Shown: one piece after another, positions 18,717-26,588 of the stretch
How positions within the stretch are numbered: position 1 is the first letter of the stretch
Layout: each line of letters begins with the position of its first letter
NCBI GenBank assembly: GCA_025453495.1
Contig: JALOQM010000006.1
Span: 1 to 35,675 of the forward strand
Reading direction: 5' to 3'
DNA from: Minisyncoccota bacterium
GTDB lineage: Bacteria > Patescibacteriota > Minisyncoccia > Phycocordibacterales > UBA9973
DNA length: 35,675 nucleotides
The notes under the pieces: generated by a model
What the model was told of the DNA's origin: nothing
Databases searched by the model: none
Seen by the model: the letters and a program-made list of their open reading frames with translations, nothing else
Translations under genes and position numbers: made by a program

Positions 18717-20615
18717 ATGAAAATTTCTTATAACTGGCTCAAGTCATATTTCAAAGATCCTTTGCCGTCACCCGAGAAACTCGCAGAGCTTTTTACATTT
18801 CGGTTTGCAGAAGTAGAATCTATTGAATCAGTGGGTGAGGATACAGTGCTCGATGTCAAAGTGCTTCCTGATCGTGCGCATTACGCGCTTTGCCATCAGG
18901 GAATTGCCATTGAGACAAGTGCGATCATGGGATTGCCTCTCGCCATTCCCGAGTATGTGCCAAAGATCGGCACGGACAAAAAAGTCCCAGTTAATATTGA
19001 AAACAGTACACTCTGTAGACGTTATACAGCGCGCTATATACACAATGTCACAGTACAAGAATCACCAGACTGGCTCAAAGAGCGACTTGCTACAATCGGT
19101 CAGCGCCCGATCAATAGCATTGTCGACGTGGCCAATTTCATCATGTTTGACATGGGGCAGCCGCTCCATGCATTTGATGCGGACAAGGTAGAAGGCACGA
19201 TCACTGTACGCATGGCTCTCTCGGGTGAGCAGATAACAACACTTGATGGCAAAGAAGTGCTATTGTCGCCCGAAGTGCTCGTCATTGCTGATGCTCTTGG
19301 ACCGCTTGCCATTGCTGGGATCAAGGGCGGAAAGCGCGCAGAGGTAGATTCGGCAACTAAAAATATTATTCTTGAAGCAGCACATTTTGATCCAGCATAT
19401 ATACGTAAAGCAAGTGGTATTCTTGGTATTCGTACTGATTCTTCAAAACGTTTTGAAAACGAGATTACGCCAGAATGGGCAGCACCTGGGAGTGATCTTA
19501 CAGCAGCGCTTATCGGAGAACTGTCTCCAGATTCTGTTGTTGGAGAAATAAGCGATCTGTATACAGTGAAAGATGCGCGACGGACAATCGTTTTTGATCC
19601 TGCATTTGCAGTATCGATGCTCGGAGAGACGATTGATAGTGCCACAATGGCAAACATATTCTCTGCGCTCGGTATTGTTGCCACAAAAAAGGGGGAACTG
19701 TATACGCTTGCGATTCCGCCGGAACGGCTCGACCTTACAACTCCCGAAGATGTCGCCGAGGAAATCGGACGACTCTATGGTTATGAGAATATACCGCCGA
19801 TTGCGCCACCGAAGCTTCCACATGCGCTCGCACCGCTGAAGTCCATCTACTATGAAGAGAAGATCCGTGATGCGCTTGTCACAGAAGGGTATTCTGAAAT
19901 CTTTACCTATTCATTTATGAAATCCGGCGTTCTTGAAATTGAGAAATCGCTTGCGTCTGACAAGAACTTCTTGCGCGCCGGACTGCGGTCAAATATGGCA
20001 GAGGCGCTTGAGAAGAATGGATACAATGCGGATCTGTTGGGATTGGATGATATAAAGATTTTCGAGATCGGGAAAACCTTTAATGCGGACGGAGAACACA
20101 CAAAGGTATGTGTCGGCGTGAGGAAGTTGAAAAAACAGAAAGGTGTAACAAGTAAGACTATACTCGAAGAAATGCTTGCGAAGCTACCTGAGTTAGATCT
20201 TTCTTTCTCGATAACTGAATCAGGTATGGATACGATTGCAGAGGCAGAGCTCTCTGTCGCCACCTTGCCTGAAGCTCTTTCTTGGGGTTTGAAACCTTAT
20301 ATACAGAACACTGTCGCGTACAAGAAAATTTCTTCCTATCCTTTCATTGTGCGTGATATAGCGATGTTCGTTCCAGTCGACACATCCGAAGATGCCATTG
20401 CGACGGTACTTCGAAGCGAAGCAGGGGAATTGCTCGCAAATCTCCGGCTCTTCGATATCTTCACCAAGACATTCCCGGACGGTACGCAAAAGACATCCTA
20501 TGGCTTCCGTCTGGTGTTCCAGTCATACGAAAAGACGCTTTCCGATGAAGAAGCAAATGCGATTATGTCTGGTATACACGCAACCGTTGTCACCAAAGGT
20601 TGGGAAGTGCGGTAA
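18717..20615 (+). CDS. pheT: Phenylalanine-tRNA ligase beta subunit, lacking the EMAP/OB-fold B2 domain
   Basis: MKISYNWLKSYF...PDRAHYALCHQGIAIETSAIMGLPL; B3/B4 region; C-terminal FDX-ACB YPFIVRDIAMFVP...SYGFRLVFQSYEKTLSDEEAN. Confidence 0.95.
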   Translation: MKISYNWLKSYFKDPLPSPEKLAELFTFRFAEVESIESVGEDTVLDVKVLPDRAHYALCHQGIAIETSAIMGLPLAIPEYVPKIGTDKKVPVNIENSTLCRRYTARYIHNVTVQESPDWLKERLATIGQRPINSIVDVANFIMFDMGQPLHAFDADKVEGTITVRMALSGEQITTLDGKEVLLSPEVLVIADALGPLAIAGIKGGKRAEVDSATKNIILEAAHFDPAYIRKASGILGIRTDSSKRFENEITPEWAAPGSDLTAALIGELSPDSVVGEISDLYTVKDARRTIVFDPAFAVSMLGETIDSATMANIFSALGIVATKKGELYTLAIPPERLDLTTPEDVAEEIGRLYGYENIPPIAPPKLPHALAPLKSIYYEEKIRDALVTEGYSEIFTYSFMKSGVLEIEKSLASDKNFLRAGLRSNMAEALEKNGYNADLLGLDDIKIFEIGKTFNADGEHTKVCVGVRKLKKQKGVTSKTILEEMLAKLPELDLSFSITESGMDTIAEAELSVATLPEALSWGLKPYIQNTVAYKKISSYPFIVRDIAMFVPVDTSEDAIATVLRSEAGELLANLRLFDIFTKTFPDGTQKTSYGFRLVFQSYEKTLSDEEANAIMSGIHATVVTKGWEVR

Positions 20616-20653
20616 ATACTGGATTTTTGGCTTTTTTGTGTTAGTATATGCCC

Positions 20654-20899
20654 ATGGATTCTGAGATGCGTCAGATTCTCCTTGAAACAGCCGAGCTTAC
20701 CAGGGAGAACAATAAAATACTGCGTAAGATCCAGAGAGCAGGCAGATGGAGTAGGGCGTTTTTGATCTTTCGCTACGTGCTCATCGCTGCGCTTGCATTT
20801 GGAGCTTATATATATCTGGAACCGTATCTCAAGAATCTCATCAGTGCCTACAATGGCATCTGGGATAGTGTCCAGAACATTCAAGGTTTTGTGAAATAA
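20654..20899 (+). CDS. Small membrane protein with N-terminal helix (track start 20648; second ATG 20654 preferred)
   Basis: MDSEMRQILLETAELTRENNKILRKIQRAGRWSRAFLIFRYVLIAALAFGAYIYL; TAGTAT 6 nt before ATG 20654. Confidence 0.6.
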   Translation: MDSEMRQILLETAELTRENNKILRKIQRAGRWSRAFLIFRYVLIAALAFGAYIYLEPYLKNLISAYNGIWDSVQNIQGFVK

Positions 20900-20914
20900 T
20901 TGTTTGTGTGTATT

Positions 20915-20987
20915 GCTTGGGTAGCTCAGTTGGTAGAGCATTCGCCTGAAGAGCGAAGGGTCACCGGTTCGACCCCGGTCCCAAGCA
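20915..20987 (+). tRNA. tRNA-Phe (GAA), CCA not encoded
   Basis: GCTTGGG/CCCAAGC acceptor, TTCGC-CTGAAGA-GCGAA anticodon arm, ACCGGTTCGACCCCGGT T arm. Confidence 0.97.
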
Positions 20988-20988
20988 C

Positions 20989-21381
20989 ATGGAAGGAATT
21001 AATCCAGAAATATTAAATACACAAATAAGAAGGCAAGAGGCAACCGACTCCGTGTACACTTCACGTGTTTCAAATAAAAATGCAATCCGCTCTATACTTG
21101 GTGATTATGAGCGTCGGTCTTATGAAGAGCTTTCAATGTTAGAAAAGAATTATGAAAGTATTTTGAGACTTCTTAAGACATCTACTAGTGATTTTGAAGA
21201 GATAAAGTATCATTATGCAGCTATTTTGCGTACTGAGGCTGAAAGCGCTGGTGATATGACATACGATATTGCAGAGCATTTATTGACGATACTAGATAAG
21301 GCACAATTACAGTCTGAAATAGAAGATGAGATTGCTGCTATCAGACGTGAGCAAATACTTCTTCAAGCAAAAGCAAACTAA
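20989..21381 (+). CDS. Hypothetical protein, 130 aa, starting 1 nt after the tRNA-Phe discriminator base
   Basis: MEGINPEILNTQIRRQEATDSVY..., charged helical protein; terminator right after the stop. Confidence 0.65.
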   Translation: MEGINPEILNTQIRRQEATDSVYTSRVSNKNAIRSILGDYERRSYEELSMLEKNYESILRLLKTSTSDFEEIKYHYAAILRTEAESAGDMTYDIAEHLLTILDKAQLQSEIEDEIAAIRREQILLQAKAN

Positions 21382-21407
21382 AATCCCCTGTACGGGGATT
21401 TTAGTTT
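21375..21407. terminator. Intrinsic terminator between convergent genes
   Basis: AAACTAAAATCCCC-TGTAC-GGGGATTTTAGTTT. Confidence 0.8.
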
Positions 21408-21408
21408 G

Positions 21409-21858
21409 TTAGACTGATTTTACTTTGACTGTCGCTTTCTTGTCTTTATCTATTTTTGGTAGTTTGACTGTGAGTAGGCCATTACACTCTGTCGCTTCTG
21501 CTTCTTCGGGTTCGATTTCATGTGGCAGAAGAATAGTGCGGGAGAAAGAACCCCAGTAGAGTTCTTGTGCAAAGTAGTTTTCTTCGCTGATAGTTCTGTT
21601 TCCTTCGCGTTTGCCTTTGATGGTGATCATGTCGCGAGTGATATTGACTTGTAGATGTTCAGGATCGACACCAGCAACCATTGCTTTAACAATGATGTCT
21701 TTTGGTGTCTGATAGACATCGACAGAAAGTTGCCCTTCTTCCTCTACCCATTCCTCACGTTCTGTTGGTATTTCTACTGTTTCATCATAGAGCGGTTCTT
21801 CGGTCTCAGTCATACGTATCCCACCTTTTAATTTTTCAAAAAAAGACAATTTTTTCAT
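21409..21858 (-). CDS. Hsp20/alpha-crystallin small heat-shock protein
   Basis: GQLSVDVYQTPKDIIVKAMVAGVDPEHLQVNITRDMITIKGKR...FSRTILLPHEIEPEEAEATECNGLLTVKLPK. Confidence 0.92.
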   Translation of the reverse strand: MKKLSFFEKLKGGIRMTETEEPLYDETVEIPTEREEWVEEEGQLSVDVYQTPKDIIVKAMVAGVDPEHLQVNITRDMITIKGKREGNRTISEENYFAQELYWGSFSRTILLPHEIEPEEAEATECNGLLTVKLPKIDKDKKATVKVKSV

Positions 21859-21861
21859 ATA

Positions 21862-22563
21862 TTAGATATGTATACTACGGTTGCTACTCATACGACGTAG
21901 TTTTTCGAAAAGAAGCATAATGATAATAGTGACCACCCACAGAAAACCAAATGTCCGTAGGAAGCTGTTCCTGCTCTCGTTCATTATAAAAAAGTTAAAA
22001 ATACTGTGCAAGGCAATTGCACTTCCGATACCCATGAGTAGATACAGGATCTTGGTAAAGACTCCTTTGTAGAAAGCAAGCCCAAGGAACACACCGATTG
22101 CTCCACTTGCCACAGCGTGGAGAAGAGTTGCACCCATAAATCTGAGTGTACCAGTCAAAAGACCTGCCGCCGTACCTTCGGTCATAATTGGATGTATAAG
22201 AAAAATAGAGTTTTCAAATGCTGCGAAACCAAGTGCGGTTGTCATGAAATAGATCGGATAATCAACAGGTTCATCAAGATAGAGGCTATGGAAAGTAAGT
22301 AGTGTAACTCCAGCAAACTTTAGCAGTTCCTCAATAGCAGCCCAGACAACGATGAGCGTCTGTGTGTCACTGAAATATGCTGTTGCGAGGCGTTGCATCG
22401 GAATTACAAAGATGACAATTCCCATACCGATGACGAATGCAAGAAAAAGAAGACCTCGTGGTTCTTTGTGTACATCATTCTTGAGCCAAAACCACAACCA
22501 CAACAATGCCGGAACTAGACCACCTAAAAATGATACTATGAGTATGTTTGGATCATGCGTCAT
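21862..22563 (-). CDS. PrsW-family intramembrane metalloprotease
   Basis: WAAIEELLKFAGV (EExxK), GFAAFENSIFL, LLHAVASGAIG, multiple TM segments. Confidence 0.88.
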   Translation of the reverse strand: MTHDPNILIVSFLGGLVPALLWLWFWLKNDVHKEPRGLLFLAFVIGMGIVIFVIPMQRLATAYFSDTQTLIVVWAAIEELLKFAGVTLLTFHSLYLDEPVDYPIYFMTTALGFAAFENSIFLIHPIMTEGTAAGLLTGTLRFMGATLLHAVASGAIGVFLGLAFYKGVFTKILYLLMGIGSAIALHSIFNFFIMNESRNSFLRTFGFLWVVTIIIMLLFEKLRRMSSNRSIHI

Positions 22564-24779
22564 TGTGTAGGCCAGCGCTCTATCATGAGTAGCGCTCTAT
22601 CGCCCTGTTCTTTTGGAAGCAGTGCCCAGATTTCTTCGGTAACAAATGGCATAAATGGATGCAGAAGTACGAGATTTCTTTTTAAGATTTCATAGAGGAT
22701 ACGCTGTCTTGAGTGTTTCTCTTCGGTAGTACCGTTCTTCATTATCTCTTTACTGCTCTCAAGTATGACATCAGCAAATCGATGCCACACGTATTGGTAG
22801 ACTTTTTCTCCCGCCATATAGAAACGATATTCCTCGATGTCTTTTGTCATTTCTGTTTCAAGGAGAGACATTTCCGCAAGGAGTGATTTGTCATTTTCAT
22901 TAATTGTAGGTTTAGTATCTATAACCGATTCGTCGATACTCGAAAGCACGAAGCGTGTAATGTTCCACAATTTGTTGGCAAAGTTTTTGTAGCCTTTGAT
23001 TTTGTCTTCGGAAATTCTCGAATCGGTACCAGGTGTGTTTCCGATGATGAGCGCCATGCGCCCCGCGTCTGCGCCGAATTTGTCGGCAACGTCAATCGGA
23101 TCAATACCATTGCCGAGCGACTTTGACATCTTGCGTCCCTGCGCATCACGCACAGTGCCGTGGAGATAGACAGTATGGAAGGGGACAGTACCGAGCGCGT
23201 AGCCGGTCATGAGGATCATGCGTGCAACCCAGAAGAAAAGAATTTCATAGCCGGTCTCGAGGACGTCGGTCGGATGATATATTTCAAAATCTTTTGTTTT
23301 TTCGGGCCAGCTGAGTGTTGAGAATGTCCAGAGTGCTGACGAGAACCAGGTATCAAGCGTGTCTGCGTCCTGTACCCAACCATTGCCAGTTGGTGCTTCA
23401 ACGCCTGTATATGTCTCATCACCCTTATACCAGACAGGAATGCGGTGGCCGTACCAGATTTGGCGCGAGATACACCAATCGCGGAGGTTTTCGATCCAGT
23501 GGAAATAGGTCTTGCTGAAGTGATCCGGAATGATGGCGACCTGTCCGCCAGCGACAGTTTTCGTCATGATTTCCTTTAGCGTGACCTGTGATCCTGATTC
23601 GATACCCTTGATCTGTGAATCGGCAATAGTGAATGGTTTGTTGACGTCGACAAACCACTGGAGCTTCGGGAGCGGCTCGATGATGCCGCCGGTGCGCTCT
23701 GCGGTAGAAATATTTTGATTCACTTCCTCTTCTTTTTCCAAAAGACCCTCCTGTTTTAGCCATGCAACGACGACGTCGCGAGCAACAGTCGTTTTCTTGC
23801 CAAGAAGACGCTCATCTCCAACAGTCATTTTGGCGTATTCGTTGATCACTTGGGGGCGTGGTAAATTATGCCTATCAGCTATTTCCCAGTCGATGATCGA
23901 ATGCGCGGGAGTAACACCGAGCGCGCCAGTGCCGAATTCCTTCTCGACGGATTGATCAGCGATAACTTTTATGTGAATCGGTACACCGCAGAACACCACA
24001 TCGTATTCTTTGCCGACAAACGCACTGTAGCGCTCATCGTCAGGATGCACGGCGACTGCCACGTCGCCGATTTTTGTTTCAGGACGGGTGGTCGATATGG
24101 AGATAGGGAAGTCTTTGGAATATTTGAAAGTGTACAGCTTCGCCTTGCGTTCTTCATACACGATCTCATCATCGGCAATCGTGGTCTGGCCTTTTGGATC
24201 CCAATTGACGATCCTGTGGCCGCGATAGATCAAGCCGTCATTGTACATTTTTTTGAACATTGTCCGAACTGCTTTTGTGCGAGTTTCATCAAGGGTGAAT
24301 GCCTCACGTGACCAATCACAAGAGGAGCCCATGACACGAATCTGTGAAGCAATGCTGTCGTGGCTTGCTTGCGCAAATGTTTCGACGCGTTTGAGAAATT
24401 CTTCGCGTCCGAGATCGTGCCGTGACTTGTCTTCTTCTTTTTTTATAATGCCTTCAACTTTTGATTGTGTCGCGATCGCGGCATGATCTGTGCCTGGGAT
24501 CCAGAGCGTGCGGTCGCCCCGCATGCGGTGGTAGCGGATCATGATGTCTTCGAGCGTGAGCATCATTGCGTGACCCATATGGAGCACGCCGGTGACATTT
24601 GGTGGTGGCATGATGATGGTGAAGGGTTTTGCATCTGATGCGGTCACTCCTTTTTCTATACAGACATCTGGATTAAAAAATCCGGACTCTTCCCAAGCTT
24701 TGTAAATACGCGCTTCAGTTTCTTTGGGATCGTAGGGTTTTAGGAGCGTAGTTAATTTTGGTGTGTTATCCAATTCCAT
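22560..24779 (-). CDS. valS: Valine-tRNA ligase (preferred start 24779; ORF track extends to 24899)
   Basis: PPPNVTGVLHMGHAM (HIGH-like), GRKMSKSLGNGIDP (KMSKS), homology begins at MELDNTPKLTTLLKPYDPKETEARIYKAWEESGFF. Confidence 0.96.
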   Translation of the reverse strand: MELDNTPKLTTLLKPYDPKETEARIYKAWEESGFFNPDVCIEKGVTASDAKPFTIIMPPPNVTGVLHMGHAMMLTLEDIMIRYHRMRGDRTLWIPGTDHAAIATQSKVEGIIKKEEDKSRHDLGREEFLKRVETFAQASHDSIASQIRVMGSSCDWSREAFTLDETRTKAVRTMFKKMYNDGLIYRGHRIVNWDPKGQTTIADDEIVYEERKAKLYTFKYSKDFPISISTTRPETKIGDVAVAVHPDDERYSAFVGKEYDVVFCGVPIHIKVIADQSVEKEFGTGALGVTPAHSIIDWEIADRHNLPRPQVINEYAKMTVGDERLLGKKTTVARDVVVAWLKQEGLLEKEEEVNQNISTAERTGGIIEPLPKLQWFVDVNKPFTIADSQIKGIESGSQVTLKEIMTKTVAGGQVAIIPDHFSKTYFHWIENLRDWCISRQIWYGHRIPVWYKGDETYTGVEAPTGNGWVQDADTLDTWFSSALWTFSTLSWPEKTKDFEIYHPTDVLETGYEILFFWVARMILMTGYALGTVPFHTVYLHGTVRDAQGRKMSKSLGNGIDPIDVADKFGADAGRMALIIGNTPGTDSRISEDKIKGYKNFANKLWNITRFVLSSIDESVIDTKPTINENDKSLLAEMSLLETEMTKDIEEYRFYMAGEKVYQYVWHRFADVILESSKEIMKNGTTEEKHSRQRILYEILKRNLVLLHPFMPFVTEEIWALLPKEQGDRALLMIERWPTQ

Positions 24780-24787
24780 ATGAGAAA

Positions 24788-24815
24788 ATAGTAGCATTTT
24801 GAAGGGTTTTTTCAA
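24788..24815 (-). promoter_or_regulatory. valS promoter, near-leaderless geometry
   Basis: Reverse strand TTGAAA-16-TACTAT (TGC extended -10), 8 nt, ATG. Confidence 0.65.
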
Positions 24816-24902
24816 AACAGAGTATTTGACTAAATCACTGTTCTGTAGTAATTTTTGACTAGTTATTCTTTCTATATATTCACGAATCTCAAACTGCAAC
24901 GC

Positions 24903-25412
24903 ATGGAAAAGAGTACACCAGATACGTCGCTTGCCACGTATATTGCCGGCATGAATAATATCAGTCGATTGAAATCGATCACCGAAAACACTATAGCTGG
25001 TATCGAAAAAAGCGCACTTCAGCCGATACTTGACGAACTCAGCGCGTCTCTATCTGGTGAATGGGAAAAATTGTTTGCTAGTGTTTTTTCTTTTGAGTCA
25101 CCTGGTAGTGCGGCTGATAAAAAGTGGAACATGCAGGAAGCTTTGGTTCTTTCTGGTGATCCAGTAGTGATTACGATATACACATTCACCCTCACCGAGC
25201 TCAAAGAAGCCGGTTTCAAATCAGTTATGAACTGTTTAAACAGTCTGAAAACAGTTAATGCGGCATTGGGCGGAAATATATCCGTAAAAAGCATGCATGA
25301 GCTTGTCGGTGTCACACCGGAGCATGTCGGAGAGGCTGCCGTGCACCTATATTTTGAAATTGGCTCTTGTGAGCAAAGGGCTATAACACGGGTGAAAATT
25401 AACAGAGCATAA
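24903..25412 (+). CDS. Hypothetical protein (MEKSTPDTSLATYIAG...)
   Basis: Open frame with ATG at 24903, promoter-like TTGACT upstream, terminator downstream. Confidence 0.6.
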   Translation: MEKSTPDTSLATYIAGMNNISRLKSITENTIAGIEKSALQPILDELSASLSGEWEKLFASVFSFESPGSAADKKWNMQEALVLSGDPVVITIYTFTLTELKEAGFKSVMNCLNSLKTVNAALGGNISVKSMHELVGVTPEHVGEAAVHLYFEIGSCEQRAITRVKINRA

Positions 25413-25432
25413 AAAGAACTCATCATGTATTG

Positions 25433-25460
25433 AAACAGCGCACATAACAGTGTGCTGTTT
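25433..25460 (+). terminator. Intrinsic terminator
   Basis: AAACAGCGCAC-ATAACA-GTGTGCTGTTTTT. Confidence 0.7.
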
Positions 25461-25595
25461 TTAATTACCCAAGTAACCCCTGTCTTAAAAGGAAACGCCT
25501 ATGTGCACGTAGAGCTGTCGAAAGGTAGGGATGTGTCATTTTTAATGTTTTATATCAGTTTAGTGATTCTAAGTTATAGGCATAGTAGAGTATAC

Positions 25596-25624
25596 TTGAC
25601 AAATATCGTTTTATAGTTTATTAT
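25596..25624 (+). promoter_or_regulatory. Promoter of the HTH gene at 25663
   Basis: TTGACA-17-TATTAT, AT-rich leader of about 30 nt with no SD motif. Confidence 0.75.
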
Positions 25625-25662
25625 CAATATTAAAATAATGTTCCACATAAAAATAAATAAGA

Positions 25663-26070
25663 ATGGCCTTACACATTGGAAAAATTATTCGCCAACATCT
25701 TGAGGAATTGGGGATGACGAAAAGCGAGTTTGCTCGTCGTATCAGCAGTTCGCCGCAAAATATCTATGGTATTTTCAAACGCAAGTCGATCGATACCGAG
25801 CTGCTGCGTGAAATTTCGCGCACCCTCAATTACGATTTCTTTCAATACTATTCTTCATCTGCACTTGTTGTACACGAAGACAAGGCTGCATACGGCAAAG
25901 CTCAGGTAATGACCGCTATGGAACTCCAGCGCGAACTTGATGCCGCCAAGAAAGAGCTTGAAATTCTGCGCAGCGAGAATGCTTACCTGAAAGAAATTCA
26001 CAAGCTGCTCAAAGAAAGATCAGATGCTGATCCTGCTCCTGTTCAGAACCCCAGTACAAAGGGGAAATAA
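25663..26070 (+). CDS. XRE-family helix-turn-helix protein with C-terminal coiled coil, Bacteroidota-like
   Basis: HIGKIIRQHLEELGMTKSEFARRISSSPQNIYGIFKRKSIDTELLREISRTLNYDFFQYYS, then ELQRELDAAKKELEILRSENAYLKEI. Confidence 0.8.
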   Translation: MALHIGKIIRQHLEELGMTKSEFARRISSSPQNIYGIFKRKSIDTELLREISRTLNYDFFQYYSSSALVVHEDKAAYGKAQVMTAMELQRELDAAKKELEILRSENAYLKEIHKLLKERSDADPAPVQNPSTKGK

Positions 26071-26083
26071 ATTTTCCACAAAC

Positions 26084-26116
26084 AAAAACCGCTTCTAATT
26101 TTGGGGCGGTTTTTTC
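26084..26116 (+). terminator. Intrinsic terminator
   Basis: AAAAACCGC...GCGGTTTTTT. Confidence 0.75.
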
Positions 26117-26178
26117 TATGTTGCTATTATAAATAATTTATGGTAAAGTATTTTTTAGTATAAACTAAATCTACTACC

Positions 26179-26538
26179 ATGAGTGAAAAAATGAAATACA
26201 GTGGAACACTCTTCCTTGAATGGAATGATCCTCTCAAACCGCGCTTAATGCTAAGAGCCAATAATGGTCATAAGTATCCAATTTTAAACGATGACGACCT
26301 GGTTATTTTCAAAAAGGAAACAGGCGAAGAGTTGGTTAAATTATGGGAAGGAAGTGTTCGCATCAGTACACATAAGTCTACCTTTTCTCTTTTTGTAGGT
26401 TCTTTTGAAAAAAACTTCATTGTTGAAATGGGAATTATTGAAAATATCGATGCAGAAATTATGAAACGTTCTTTTTTAGAAGAAGTTCCGGCTGAACTTC
26501 ATACTAAAGGAGAGCATGCTGTATGGCTTGATGGTTAA
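26179..26538 (+). CDS. Hypothetical protein, 119 aa
   Basis: ATG ORF with upstream -10-like element and downstream terminator. Confidence 0.6.
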   Translation: MSEKMKYSGTLFLEWNDPLKPRLMLRANNGHKYPILNDDDLVIFKKETGEELVKLWEGSVRISTHKSTFSLFVGSFEKNFIVEMGIIENIDAEIMKRSFLEEVPAELHTKGEHAVWLDG

Positions 26539-26552
26539 TTGAATTTCATACC

Positions 26553-26588
26553 ACAGACGATCAATATATACTCTATTGGTCGTCTGTT
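26553..26588. terminator. Intrinsic terminator between convergent genes
   Basis: ACAGACGATCAA ... TTGGTCGTCTGT TTTATT. Confidence 0.7.
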
